Source: RHLJ01 sp965601955 (GTDB taxonomy: Bacteria > Bacteroidota > Rhodothermia > Balneolales > Balneolaceae). Taken from it: a DNA stretch of 64,000 bases. Numbering within the stretch: the first letter of the stretch is position 1; every line of letters starts with the position of its first letter. The stretch lies in assembly GCA_965601955.1 (NCBI GenBank), contig OZ271855.1, positions 2,914,001 to 2,978,000 of the forward strand, read 5' to 3'. Of this stretch, positions 9,558 to 18,302 are shown piece after piece. A program made the translations under genes and the position numbers. The notes below the pieces were generated by a model. The model made no database searches. It had not been told where the DNA came from and saw nothing but the letters and a program-made list of their open reading frames with translations.

Positions 9558-10412
9558 TTACAAACCAAACACCCTGTTCACGTTAAATCCGAACCTGAAA
9601 TCTCCGGCGAAGAAATCGTCCGTTGTTCTTGCTAACAAGTGTTGCTCCGTAAACCAGTTTCCATTCATGAAAAACATCTGGAAGACATGGCCACCGGTAT
9701 CAATCTGCCATGAAATAGCAATAGGATTCATTGTCCCTGAGTTCCGGTCTCCAAATACCGTGTAATACTCAAAAGAGAACGAGTGCTGCATATTCAAACG
9801 GAATTCCCCTCCAAAGCCGGTACCGAAATGTGTATGCACCTGGTCTTGGTCTACGGTTTCAGTAACGATAGTGTTGAAATGAGATACCATTGGCGTAATT
9901 TGCAAACTCAATGCATCACTAAAACGCCTGGCTACTGCTATCGATCCAAGAAAATTAAGCCGTTCCTGGAAGGTGAAATCAAAACGGTTTTCTTCCTGGG
10001 TATTGATTCCAAGATCTCCTTTCAAACTGACTTCCACCGGGGTTTTGTCAGATTTCATCTGTTGAAGTAGCGTGTATTTGAAGCGAAGGTCCACATTATC
10101 CTCCCGGCTTGTTCGTCCAATACCCACCGATAACCTATCAGATATACCGTAATCTATTCCCAGCCGGACTGCCGCACCATTATCGAGTCCCCAAAAATCG
10201 CTTATACCTCCCGAGACCAACCCGAAATTATGCATAATGGTGCTGTTCATATTATTCTTTTTGAGGTTTGAGGTAGTAGACATCGTAACCAGCGACATGG
10301 TTAAGAATACTTCTACCGGTTCATCCCTCACCGTTCGTTTACGCTCTAGCTGTGCATATACCGATTGTGAAAAAAATAATGCCAGAATGAATAGAAGACC
10401 GCACTTGTGCAT
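9558..10412 (-). CDS. DUF5777-family beta-barrel protein
   Basis: A 284-residue protein with signal peptide (MHKCGLLFILALFFSQSVYAQ) and a barrel-like strand pattern: MHNFGLVSGGISDFWGLDNG, VRLGIDYGISDRLSVGIGR, DLRFKYTLLQQ, GEFRLNMQHSFSFEYYTVFG and a final FRFGFNVNRVFGL. The run of an early HNFG motif, a SDFWGLD segment and the SVGIGR strand matches my memory of the DUF5777 family. It is the third gene of a tight operon after the CX4CH cytochrome lipoprotein and the YceI protein (three bases separate it from yceI-like). In this group the three often occur together and may handle electron transfer or lipid-like molecules at the outer membrane (inference). Confidence 0.8.
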   Translation of the reverse strand: MHKCGLLFILALFFSQSVYAQLERKRTVRDEPVEVFLTMSLVTMSTTSNLKKNNMNSTIMHNFGLVSGGISDFWGLDNGAAVRLGIDYGISDRLSVGIGRTSREDNVDLRFKYTLLQQMKSDKTPVEVSLKGDLGINTQEENRFDFTFQERLNFLGSIAVARRFSDALSLQITPMVSHFNTIVTETVDQDQVHTHFGTGFGGEFRLNMQHSFSFEYYTVFGDRNSGTMNPIAISWQIDTGGHVFQMFFMNGNWFTEQHLLARTTDDFFAGDFRFGFNVNRVFGL

Positions 10413-10415
10413 GGT

Positions 10416-10955
10416 TTACTCCTTTATAGTTAATACCGCGTTGATTTCTATTTCCTGCTTCTCGTCTACTTTCACAAAAAGAAGCTTTGGCGGTTTGATT
10501 TCATAGTCGCTTAGATTCAATATCCAGTTCGCTTTTAGAACCAGGGTTTCCCCCTGAGAGGTAAGCTCACCGGAAACGGTGATATCTTTCTCTTTACCAT
10601 GAATTTTGAAGGTTCCCTCAACAGTCACTTGCTGCGTTTCTGCACTCTCCGAATCAAAGTCGGAGGTCAATTTGCCGAAAAATTCTCCAAAGGGATAAGT
10701 CTCTGTTTCCAGTGTTAAACGCATATCCTTGTCCCGTTTACCATTTCCGGTATCGAGGGTAGTTAAATCCACGAAGAAATCTACAGTCTTGTCCTCTAAA
10801 TTGATGAGGCCGGTCAGGTTTTCCGAAGTACCTGAAAAGTTATGAAGAGGTACTTTAGAGTGGAAAACAGCCGTCCCTGTTTCGGTATAAAAGCTTTGAG
10901 CGAATCCGGAAGTAGCAATAAATACGGAGATGCATAGCATAAATAGTGTTTTCAT
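10416..10955 (-). CDS. YceI-family periplasmic protein
   Basis: A 179-residue protein with a signal peptide ending at SGFAQ. The mature part is the YceI lipocalin-like fold: TAVFHSKVPLHNFSG, GLINLEDKTVDFFVDLTTLD, RDKDMRLTLETETYPFGEF, VEGTFKIHGKEKDITVSGEL and a closing strand KQEIEINAVLTI. YceI proteins form beta-barrels that bind isoprenoid-type lipids such as polyprenyl chains. It lies nine bases after the cytochrome lipoprotein and three before the DUF5777 gene, so the three are co-transcribed. A role in binding a quinone- or lipid-like partner next to the heme lipoprotein is inference. Confidence 0.93.
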   Translation of the reverse strand: MKTLFMLCISVFIATSGFAQSFYTETGTAVFHSKVPLHNFSGTSENLTGLINLEDKTVDFFVDLTTLDTGNGKRDKDMRLTLETETYPFGEFFGKLTSDFDSESAETQQVTVEGTFKIHGKEKDITVSGELTSQGETLVLKANWILNLSDYEIKPPKLLFVKVDEKQEIEINAVLTIKE

Positions 10956-10964
10956 TGTTATCTC

Positions 10965-11390
10965 CTAGTTATCTCTGGCACCTTCATCAATCCAGGTGCG
11001 AATAGTTTGAATTTGTGTGTTAGAAAGTGCGCTTCGGCCCAAAGGCATCCGGGAGCCATGGGTAGGGTTAGGCTCCAGTTTATCCACTAAAGGACTTCCA
11101 TCGGCGTTTCCTGCCTGGATTACCCGTTCGTTGTACAGGTTCCCTGTACTGGCAACAGCCTGTGCATAGCTCGCCAGGTTCACCCCGCTGGCAGCACCTC
11201 CACTTGTATGGCATCCACTGCCACCGCAGGAAGTATTAAAGATGGGCTGGATTTGATCAGCATAACTGATCTGTTCTATAGGATCTTCGGTACCTGGAGC
11301 AGTGAGTAAGTCCTCTTCATTATTTGTACAGGCAAAAGCTACCATCACCAAGAACAGCATTATTAATAAACTTGGCTTTTTCATGTTCAT
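10965..11390 (-). CDS. Cytochrome c-like lipoprotein with CX4CH motif
   Basis: A 141-residue protein with lipoprotein signal (MLFLVMVAFAC, lipidated Cys about residue 21). The single heme-type motif is SCGGSGCH, i.e. four rather than two residues between the cysteines, followed by the distal ligand candidate Met in SRMPLG and an HTH-like C-terminal helix QIQTIRTWIDEGARDN typical of this cytochrome fold. Similar CX4CH lipoproteins occur in Bacteroidota next to YceI and DUF5777 genes (established knowledge, from memory). It is the first gene of that operon. It should be a membrane-anchored, periplasm-facing single-heme electron carrier, if heme is attached. Confidence 0.82.
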   Translation of the reverse strand: MNMKKPSLLIMLFLVMVAFACTNNEEDLLTAPGTEDPIEQISYADQIQPIFNTSCGGSGCHTSGGAASGVNLASYAQAVASTGNLYNERVIQAGNADGSPLVDKLEPNPTHGSRMPLGRSALSNTQIQTIRTWIDEGARDN

Positions 11391-11576
11391 CCGATTTTCA
11401 ATTATTTAGATGTTAATAAATAAGTGTAAGTAAGAAGTGTATGTTTTGGAAAGAGCGTTGCGTTGCATCTCTTTCCTGGTACAAGGTTACCATCATTTAT
11501 ACTCACATCGTTATCACGATAGCGGCAAATAGCCCTACATTCCCGACATTGGGTAGTACAAATCCGACAAATTGGG

Positions 11577-13250
11577 TTATTTAACTACTTCCTGCAGCTC
11601 GGATGGGGTTTTCCCAAACTCCTTTTTGAAGCATTTAGAAAAATAGGAAGGGCTGGAAAAGCCGGTAAGATAGGAAGCTTCCGAAATGTTATTCTCGCCC
11701 GTGAGAATTAACTCTTTCGCCCGATGTAAGCGAACGGATGTAATCAGTTGATTAGGTGTTTTATTGGTGATTCGCTTGAGCTTTCGCTGAAGCTGACGTT
11801 CACTCATTCCCACTTCACGGCTCAGCATTTCTACTCCAAATACCTCGTTACTCAAATGGTTATCTATACTCTGAAGTACCGTCTCCAAAATTGAGCCTTT
11901 TAAGGGAGGATCGTTAGGTGGTAATTCAAAATGAGGTTCCCCTTTCTTCAGGGTTTCGCTGGCTACAAAAATCGGGGGTAATTCATCATGTTGGTTTTTC
12001 TTGTACTCAGAGAAAAATAAGCCCGCTCCGGAAAGAAGGTTTTTAACTGCTTGAGTTACTAAGACCTTGTTTTCACGTTCCGAATCAAATACCCGACTAT
12101 AAAACTGGTCCATGATATCATGTTCGAAATCGGTTTCGTCTATGGATGCTTCTTTGATATAGATTCCCACTTTAAGCCGGGCATTCCTTGTGGCTACGGC
12201 TTCCACCAGGTCGATACTACAGTGTACTGCTTTACTAGGACCCTCAAATACCGCTACAAAAGAATCGGTTTTAAACTGAATGATCTTACCCCTGTAAGTA
12301 CCGATGTATTGCCCTATCAAGCCTTGCAGGTTGGTATCACTTTCATCAAGAAACTCAAGCTTTGCTTTAACAAAGGTAAAGAGTTGCTTTTTGTGAACCT
12401 TTATAGGCTTCATATCAGAGAGGAAACCCTTCATCTCATCTAAAATCTCTTTGGTATTTCCAGCCCAGAACAGGTGGTCATCTCCGGTAAATTCCACAAA
12501 CTTTGCCCCTTCAATGCGCTCAGCTATGAAACGCCCTTCTTCAATTTTTACATCAATATCATTGGTGCGTTGCATGATGAGCGTAGGCACTTTGATGGAA
12601 CCGAGAATATCAATGATATCGACCTGGGTATTCATTTTGGTGAGCACCATGGCTGCACTGGGACTTGCGCCCGACCTGAAATAACTGGCCAGCCATTTCA
12701 TAAAGCGAGGATCATCTGCTTTTGAAGGAGCCAACGATTCCAGCTCCATATCCCCACTTCCCCAGCTCTTTTCGATCATGTCATACACCTTCTGGCGTTC
12801 TTCATCAGTGGGTGCCCAGGGATAGTTGGGGGAATATCTTCTCTTGGCAAAGATTCCGAAAGCAATGAGCGAAAGTGTGCGATTAGGATAAGTAGCAGCA
12901 AATAAGGCAGAAACGGAACCACCTTCAGAGTGGCCGAAGAGCACGGCCTTTTCAGATTCAACGGCATCCATTACCGCCCTGATGTCATCCATGCGTTCTT
13001 CTAAGGTAGATAAATCTACTACCCGATCTGAAAGGCCGGTTCCCCGTTTATCAAAAAGAATGACCCTTGCGACTTTTCCCAGCTTCCTGAAAAAATCCAC
13101 TAGCTCCGGGCATTCCCATATCAAATCGATATTGGATACCCACCCGGGAATGTATACCAAATCGATAGGGCCATCCCCAAAGACCTGGTATGCAATATTT
13201 ATCCTGCCACTTTTAGTGTATTGAGTAGCGGGCTTCATCATACCTGACAC
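11577..13250 (-). CDS. Alpha/beta hydrolase - cyclase-like - AraC HTH fusion
   Basis: A 557-residue three-part protein. Residues about 10-275 are an alpha/beta hydrolase with nucleophile elbow LFGHSEGGS, GYxP-like oxyanion region FGDGPIDLVYIPGW and a catalytic His candidate in TGDDHLFWAG. Residues about 285-430 resemble the class III cyclase homology domain that follows such hydrolases in other bacteria (GKIIQFKTDSFVAVFEGPSKAVHC corresponds to the metal-binding GDGF loop region), but the canonical D/G residues are altered (TDSF), so it is probably not a cyclase. Residues about 455-555 are an AraC-type HTH (MSERQLQRKLKRITNKTPNQ, SEASYLTGFSSPSYFSKCFK). It has no signal peptide. Stands alone. 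Likely a one-component regulator whose hydrolase-fold domain binds or cleaves a ligand (inference). Confidence 0.82.
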   Translation of the reverse strand: MSGMMKPATQYTKSGRINIAYQVFGDGPIDLVYIPGWVSNIDLIWECPELVDFFRKLGKVARVILFDKRGTGLSDRVVDLSTLEERMDDIRAVMDAVESEKAVLFGHSEGGSVSALFAATYPNRTLSLIAFGIFAKRRYSPNYPWAPTDEERQKVYDMIEKSWGSGDMELESLAPSKADDPRFMKWLASYFRSGASPSAAMVLTKMNTQVDIIDILGSIKVPTLIMQRTNDIDVKIEEGRFIAERIEGAKFVEFTGDDHLFWAGNTKEILDEMKGFLSDMKPIKVHKKQLFTFVKAKLEFLDESDTNLQGLIGQYIGTYRGKIIQFKTDSFVAVFEGPSKAVHCSIDLVEAVATRNARLKVGIYIKEASIDETDFEHDIMDQFYSRVFDSERENKVLVTQAVKNLLSGAGLFFSEYKKNQHDELPPIFVASETLKKGEPHFELPPNDPPLKGSILETVLQSIDNHLSNEVFGVEMLSREVGMSERQLQRKLKRITNKTPNQLITSVRLHRAKELILTGENNISEASYLTGFSSPSYFSKCFKKEFGKTPSELQEVVK

Positions 13251-13556
13251 GCTTCTTACTTACTTCTTAATGAATACCTAATTAATGAACTAAGTTAACC
13301 AATGCAAAAAAAAGTACTGGGATTAAAATGAAAAATTGGAGATCTAAAATTGGGAGGACTCTTTCTGGGTTTCCCAATTTTAAATTTTGATTGTAGATTG
13401 TGAATTTTGATAGTGCCTGATTCAAAGCTCATACCCTTTTACGGTTAATCCCGATACCTTTTTTCAAGGCCGCCCCGTGTCAGGTATGGGATGACAAAAA
13501 AAGCCTCGCACAAACTACAATACGAGGCTTGGGTTAGGTTATGAACTCTTATGAAT
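13251..13556. other. Intergenic region with hairpin and repeat fragment
   Basis: No gene is seen. It holds an 11-bp perfect inverted repeat, TAAAATTGGGA (13345-13355) and TCCCAATTTTA (13372-13382); the right half of the ~110-bp repeat family (13471-13495, ending GGGATGAC); and the terminator listed separately. The promoter of the hydrolase/AraC fusion should lie at its left end. Confidence 0.5.
13494..13530 (-). terminator. Rho-independent terminator of cassette 1
   Basis: AAGCCTCG (13501-13508) pairs with CGAGGCTT (13523-13530), followed on the minus strand by a run of T. It ends transcription coming from the secreted protein and PID-motif gene. Confidence 0.75.
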
Positions 13557-13647
13557 TAAGAATATTCATCAAGGAATAAAGAAGTAAGAATGAAGGTAAA
13601 GGCTTGATTTCACTTCTTTATTGAATATTGACTATTGAATATTCTTA
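13557..13647. repeat. 91-bp element with 11-bp terminal inverted repeats, copy 1
   Basis: It starts TAAGAATATTC (13557-13567) and ends GAATATTCTTA (13637-13647), a perfect terminal inverted repeat, with internal GGAATAAAGAAGTAAG and CTTCTTTATT arms. A second copy of exactly 91 bp lies at 20221-20311. It abuts the stop codon of the PID-motif gene. Confidence 0.7.
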
Positions 13648-13649
13648 CT

Positions 13650-13850
13650 TCAATCTTCCCTCCTCTTCTCCCTCAGTTTTTTAACTGCATAAGCACCTCC
13701 TGCTGCAGCGAGCAGGCCAAGGCCGCCATCAATAGGTGTCTGATTAGGTGCATCGGGGAATACAGGCTGAGCGTGCAGTTCTGCAGCACATAAAACGATC
13801 ATCAACAGCGAGAAAAAGATGGTGGTTAATACCAGGGATTTTTTATTCAT
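13650..13850 (-). CDS. Miniature PID-CTERM-like protein, cassette 1
   Basis: A 66-residue protein: signal peptide MNKKSLVLTTIFFSLLMIVL...ELHAQ, a short linker PVFPDAPNQT, then PIDGGLG, a small-residue hydrophobic helix (LLAAAGGAYAV) and a basic tail (KKLREKRRED). A longer reading frame opens upstream to 13946 but overlaps the preceding gene's end and starts outside the signal peptide, so I choose the ATG at 13850. The tripartite tail (motif, membrane helix, basic residues) looks like a protein-sorting signal of the kind NCBI calls PID-CTERM. It follows the giant secreted protein on the same strand and precedes a terminator. The same pair recurs twice more. Function unknown. Confidence 0.82.
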   Translation of the reverse strand: MNKKSLVLTTIFFSLLMIVLCAAELHAQPVFPDAPNQTPIDGGLGLLAAAGGAYAVKKLREKRRED

Positions 13851-13942
13851 AATTCGGGGGATTTGTTTGTAAAAGAAAAACAGGGGCTTCCACCACCTGC
13901 TTTCAATACGCTTTAAGGGTAAGGGTTTAAATCTCTCTATCA

Positions 13943-16900
13943 TCATTTAATTACATTCATCTTTTTTACAATGACTTCAGAATTAGCCGAGAGCTTATAG
14001 AAATACACTCCAGAGGATAGATTCCTGGCATCGAACTGAACGGTATGCCGTCCAGCCTGACGCAGCTCTCCGTCAACCAGTGTGGTTACTCTCCGGCCCA
14101 GTAAGTCAAATACTTCCAGCCTGATTTCTGAATACACCGGCAAGTAAAAACCGATAGTGGTGGTTGGGTTAAATGGATTCGGGTAGTTTTGATCTAGCTG
14201 CAGCTGTCCGGGAGCGTCGTTCTCTTCTCCAGTACTAACCAGCTGGCTGCTGTCGATAATCAGCTTAAATCGCTCTCCCTGCTCTTCTTTCGACTTACTT
14301 CCCTCCTCCTTAGCTCCCAGTACATTTACCGTAAACAGATCGGTATGAGGACTTTTGCTTTGTACTCTTTCGACTCCTTCTATCAAGAATTCATAACTGT
14401 TTTGGCTATTCAAATCCGTAACCGTTTCGGTTTCGGTATCCACCAGGCTGAGCTGATAGGCTTCCGGAAGATTGTGACTCCAGGAAAGGGAGTATTCTCC
14501 ATCCAGGTTACTTCCTTCAACCACCAAATCAAGCTCCACTGGCGAGTCGAATTGTAATGGAAGCGACTGAATATCCATTCCGGCTTCATCTTCCGTTGAA
14601 GTGTAAACCGCCAGCCATTCCTGGTTATTGGAAGCTAGTTTGTAGGCATCCAGGGGATCTTTCCCTATTTCGGCTTCATCACTAAACATGACTACCGACC
14701 GGTTTGCCAGCACCCCTCCTTCTATCCTAAACTGGATTTCGGGAATCTCTTGTGGTTTAAGCAATACCGCTCCATTGCTTCGGGCTGTATCGTTCACACT
14801 GAAAGATGGACTGCCGGTATCGTTGGCTTTTACCCAGAATCCCTGCATGGGGGCAATGTTTCCGCTCCCAAGAGTTCCAGTGGAGCCATTCCAGGTCAAA
14901 TAGGCACCGGTGCCGCTATTGGCACTGTCACTCCATACATAAACGGAGCCATCTAAACCTGATCGATTCCAACCAGAGCTGGCATCCCAGTCCAAGCTGG
15001 AGGCGAATGGGTTCCCAACCATGTTCCAGCCATCATTTGCAGAATCGAAAGTCCCTCCTGCGCCGGATTTGGTTAAGGTCAGAGAGGGAGTAATGGTTCC
15101 GAAATACTGGGCACTGTCTGTTTGAATAGTTTTGGGAAAGCCTCCATCTACTTCTGCTGTGGAGGGATCGTCATCTGCATATACAAACACCAGCAGAGCT
15201 TCTCCTGCACCGGCTACTGTTGAAGCTGAGCTAACTGCATGAAATCCCCTGGAAGAAATGTCAGTACTTCCATCCCCTTCAGTATAGCTGAATACATTCA
15301 CCGTTCCGGTTTCTGAATCAGCCCCGGTAAAGCCCTGCGTCCAGATGCCATCCAACAACTCTCCATAGGTAATTCCATCAGCTGGGGATGTAAGAATCCT
15401 CCACCCCTCATCTCCGGTTATAAAACTTCCAATTGGATGCGAGTTGGTATTCCAGCTAATGGAAGTATCGGAAGGGATATAGGCATCGTTTGAATTGGAG
15501 CTAAGATCGCCCACTAATGATCCGCTTCCCTCGTCCATTCTCCAGTAGCCTTGCAGCCCGCTTTCATCTCCTTTCAGGGGCTGAAAGCCATCATTCCTGA
15601 TTTGGGTAGAATCCACGGCAGTATCCCAAAAACGAAGTTCATCTATACTTCCGGTCCACCCGCCTACGGTAATTGCATCACCATTTGTGTCCAGGTTTCC
15701 GCTAACAGAAGTGCTTGCATCCAGCTTACCATCTATAAAAATGGATTTATTGGTTCCGTCAAATACCACAGCTATATGATGCCAGGCATCATCAGCTATC
15801 GAGATATCTCCAAACAAAGTATTGCCTGTACTGGAATGGTAGGTGGTGAAGGCCAGGAAGTTGGTGTCGGCATAGCGGTGTATGCTCCATGCATCCGTGC
15901 CTTTTTGTATGATGCTTTGCCCGGTGCTGCTGAAGCCCGAAGTTTTCATCCAAAATTCGATGCTTAGGGAGGTGATAGCATCCAGGGAATTATCATCCGG
16001 AATACTTATTGTAGAACTGTTATCCCCAAAGGCCAGAGATCTACCGGGATAAGAAACCGGATCAGCAAAACTCAGAGCGATGGTGATATCATCAAAAGCG
16101 GCAAATTCGAAACCGGAAGCCTCACTATTGGCACTTCCATTGTCAAAGGAAAAGCTGGTTGTATTGTCCGTGATGGTATAAGAAGAACGATTTCCCGATA
16201 AAGTGATGGTATCACTTCCCTCTCCTCCATCCACAGTAATATTATCTCCTGAAACGCCAATGTTATTGTCATTTCCATTCCCAACAATTACGAGAGTACT
16301 GTCATTGCCAACCACATTTATATCGTTGATGGAACTGTCAAACTTCAAACTGTCGATTCCGGAAACACCAGTGGAAAATGTGAATGATAGATCGTTTTTG
16401 TCTATAGTTTGCTTGCTATAACTACCGGCTCCTATTATTACAGCATCACTGGCCGCGGCAAAGCTTAGAGCAGTAGATAAACTGTTCCCATCGGTAACCA
16501 ATACGGTGTTATCCTTCAAAGAAGCAAAACCTGAATAGCCACCGGAGGCGTCTACTCCATGCCCTATTTGTTCTTCAGCTGCTAATAACTGGGCATTAGT
16601 CATCGCTGAAGCTGCTACTCCTTCAAAGCTGTTGTTGCTGAAATCGAACTCAGAGCCGGAACCACTATACAAACCTACATAGGTATTGTCGCTGACAAAG
16701 GTATTACTTGTGAAGGTAGCTACCAGTGGATCGGGAGCTGAACTGCCGGAAGCAGTCCACGGACCAATACCTAAGTTTTCAAAGACATTATCCTCAAAGC
16801 TATTTCCGGTGAAAACAGTGCTGTCGGGCCCATCCACTGATACCCCAACAAAATTTCCTTTTAGTTCATTATTAAGTACCTGGGCTCCTTTTGGTCCAGG

Positions 16901-17491
16901 ATTCAGAAAAATCCCGGTAGCCCATCCTGAGAAGCTGTTGTTTTGAATAACCAGACCTGTCTGGTTGCCGCCAATGGCATTTACAATGCCTCGGAACGTA
17001 TCCCCATCAACGGTTCCGGAACGGGTAAACAAGTTGTTTTGAATGGTGATATTGATGGCATTATTGCTGACATAGACCCCGGCTTTACTTCCCGAAATCG
17101 CAGCTCCTTCCAAAATGGAAAATCCATCAATAACAACACTATCTGCATTACCAGTGATATTGATATAGCCCGTAATCTCGGATTCGGTGGCTGATCGGCC
17201 TTTTGCATCCACACCCGATTGAGCTCCTTGTAAAATCAGCCTGGAGGTTGAAAGGGTTAAGCTTTCAGAGTATGAACCCTGAGCTACACGGATGGTATCT
17301 CCAGCTGCAGATGAGTCGATAGCCGCCTGGATGGTAGCACAAGGTGAAGACTCAACACTACAGTTATTAGATGCATCACTTCCTGAAGTGGAAACATATC
17401 GAAGGGTTTGGGCTTCTCCCCGAATAGCGAAAAGAGATATCACAACCATTACCATGAATGGCTGAGTCACGCCCTTAAAAATAGTCCTCAT
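13943..17491 (-). CDS. Type IX secreted beta-helix/LamG protein, cassette 1
   Basis: A 1182-residue secreted protein. Signal peptide 1-28 (FAIRGEAQ); a right-handed parallel beta-helix about 30-470 beginning RYVSTSGSDASNNCSVESS and rich in NNxF/NxI turns (IQNNLFTRSG, VLNNELKGNFVGVSVDG); a LamG/concanavalin-like domain about 490-650 (LSIEFWMKTSG, DAWHHIAVVFDGTNKSIFIDG, GSIDELRFWDTAVD); from about residue 685 the conserved module shared with the other two cassettes (GDEGWRILTSP, TQGFTGAD, GWNMVGNPFASSLDWDASSG, APMQGFWVKAN); and a C-terminal T9SS sorting domain (LDQNYPNPFNPTTTIGFYLP, LLGRRVTTLVDGELRQAGRH, SSGVYFYKLSA). It likely binds a carbohydrate or surface target outside the cell (inference). 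Confidence 0.88.
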   Translation of the reverse strand: MRTIFKGVTQPFMVMVVISLFAIRGEAQTLRYVSTSGSDASNNCSVESSPCATIQAAIDSSAAGDTIRVAQGSYSESLTLSTSRLILQGAQSGVDAKGRSATESEITGYINITGNADSVVIDGFSILEGAAISGSKAGVYVSNNAINITIQNNLFTRSGTVDGDTFRGIVNAIGGNQTGLVIQNNSFSGWATGIFLNPGPKGAQVLNNELKGNFVGVSVDGPDSTVFTGNSFEDNVFENLGIGPWTASGSSAPDPLVATFTSNTFVSDNTYVGLYSGSGSEFDFSNNSFEGVAASAMTNAQLLAAEEQIGHGVDASGGYSGFASLKDNTVLVTDGNSLSTALSFAAASDAVIIGAGSYSKQTIDKNDLSFTFSTGVSGIDSLKFDSSINDINVVGNDSTLVIVGNGNDNNIGVSGDNITVDGGEGSDTITLSGNRSSYTITDNTTSFSFDNGSANSEASGFEFAAFDDITIALSFADPVSYPGRSLAFGDNSSTISIPDDNSLDAITSLSIEFWMKTSGFSSTGQSIIQKGTDAWSIHRYADTNFLAFTTYHSSTGNTLFGDISIADDAWHHIAVVFDGTNKSIFIDGKLDASTSVSGNLDTNGDAITVGGWTGSIDELRFWDTAVDSTQIRNDGFQPLKGDESGLQGYWRMDEGSGSLVGDLSSNSNDAYIPSDTSISWNTNSHPIGSFITGDEGWRILTSPADGITYGELLDGIWTQGFTGADSETGTVNVFSYTEGDGSTDISSRGFHAVSSASTVAGAGEALLVFVYADDDPSTAEVDGGFPKTIQTDSAQYFGTITPSLTLTKSGAGGTFDSANDGWNMVGNPFASSLDWDASSGWNRSGLDGSVYVWSDSANSGTGAYLTWNGSTGTLGSGNIAPMQGFWVKANDTGSPSFSVNDTARSNGAVLLKPQEIPEIQFRIEGGVLANRSVVMFSDEAEIGKDPLDAYKLASNNQEWLAVYTSTEDEAGMDIQSLPLQFDSPVELDLVVEGSNLDGEYSLSWSHNLPEAYQLSLVDTETETVTDLNSQNSYEFLIEGVERVQSKSPHTDLFTVNVLGAKEEGSKSKEEQGERFKLIIDSSQLVSTGEENDAPGQLQLDQNYPNPFNPTTTIGFYLPVYSEIRLEVFDLLGRRVTTLVDGELRQAGRHTVQFDARNLSSGVYFYKLSANSEVIVKKMNVIK

Positions 17492-17544
17492 GTGGATGAA
17501 AATTTTAGATTTATTGTGTTTGAACCTTTGACAATACCCAGTAA

Positions 17545-18000
17545 CTACCCTTTGTGATTGATTTGCCGTACTGATGAGGGTTGATTCAGAAGAATTTTAT
17601 TGACCAGCTTAATAAGCGGAGCTATGGAAATCGATTTTTCAAAAACAGGATGTATGCTCCTGAGTTTGGCTTTCTCGGTTTTCGCCGGCGAAGTGAGCGA
17701 AGTCATGAAGATGAAGGGAACCTGATGTGCATTTGGATAATCCGCTTGGATTATGTCGTACAAATCAAAGCCGTCTAAATGAGGAATCTCGATGTCGGTA
17801 AGAACCAGGTTTGGAACTATCATTGAGAAGCCCTCTAACATAGACTTTCCGCTATCAAAGAATACTACTTCATGCCCTTCTCTTTTGAATAGCATTCGCA
17901 AGAATTCTCCATACGAAGTTGAGTCATCAACTATATATATCAGTTGGTTTCCTGGCGATTTCATGTCACTTAATTGGCTAGAGTTGATTAAAACTCTCAT
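17545..18000 (-). CDS. Single-domain response-regulator receiver protein
   Basis: A 151-residue stand-alone receiver domain with no output domain. It has the acidic pair in YIVDDSTSYGEF, the phospho-acceptor Asp in LVLTDIEIPHLDGFD, the Thr in FIFMTS and the Lys in FEKSISIA; the usual Pro after that Lys is Ser here. An upstream TTG start at 18024 is possible, but the ATG at 18000 has AGGG about nine bases before it. It lies between the cassette 1 secreted protein and the divergent hybrid kinase at 18303, which it may receive phosphate from or compete with (inference). Confidence 0.85.
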   Translation of the reverse strand: MRVLINSSQLSDMKSPGNQLIYIVDDSTSYGEFLRMLFKREGHEVVFFDSGKSMLEGFSMIVPNLVLTDIEIPHLDGFDLYDIIQADYPNAHQVPFIFMTSLTSPAKTEKAKLRSIHPVFEKSISIAPLIKLVNKILLNQPSSVRQINHKG

Positions 18001-18081
18001 TTTGTCATACCCTAATGGCGACAAAAAACTACTGATCTACTCCAAGAGGGGCTGACACTCACTTTTCATAAGTTTTCAGTG

Positions 18082-18131
18082 ATTACTCAAATGCTTTTAA
18101 ATATTACTCACCACTTTGTATCTATTACTCA
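18082..18131. promoter_or_regulatory. Three ATTACTCA direct repeats at exact 21-bp spacing
   Basis: ATTACTCA occurs at 18082, 18103 and 18124, each 21 bp from the next, in the divergent region between the receiver protein gene and the AraC-output hybrid kinase. AraC-type proteins bind direct half-sites about 21 bp apart, which fits the HTH domain of the adjacent kinase. An inverted relative, GAGTAAC, lies just before the kinase start. Confidence 0.6.
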
Positions 18132-18302
18132 CATGGACTAACTTTGAGCCACAAAATGTTTGGGTTAACTAGAAGACAAGCTGATTTAGGACATCAGCTT
18201 TAATTATTAGCTAAGGACAGAAATAGGTATTAGGAATAAGTCTTTTTCTATTGTGTTTCCGTTTGCGTGAAATTGGAATCAATGAACTCTAACTGAGTAA
18301 CA

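Noticed and set aside
12120..12725. Several + strand open frames of 77-107 codons
   Set aside because: They mirror the hydrolase/AraC fusion, which has clear domain motifs on the minus strand.
13650..13946. A 98-residue form of the PID-motif protein starting at 13946
   Set aside because: The extra 32 residues precede a proper signal peptide starting at 13850 and overlap the previous gene's end.
15551..15967. 138-codon + strand open frame
   Set aside because: It is antisense to the secreted protein of cassette 1, which has signal peptide, domains and sorting tail in the minus frame.
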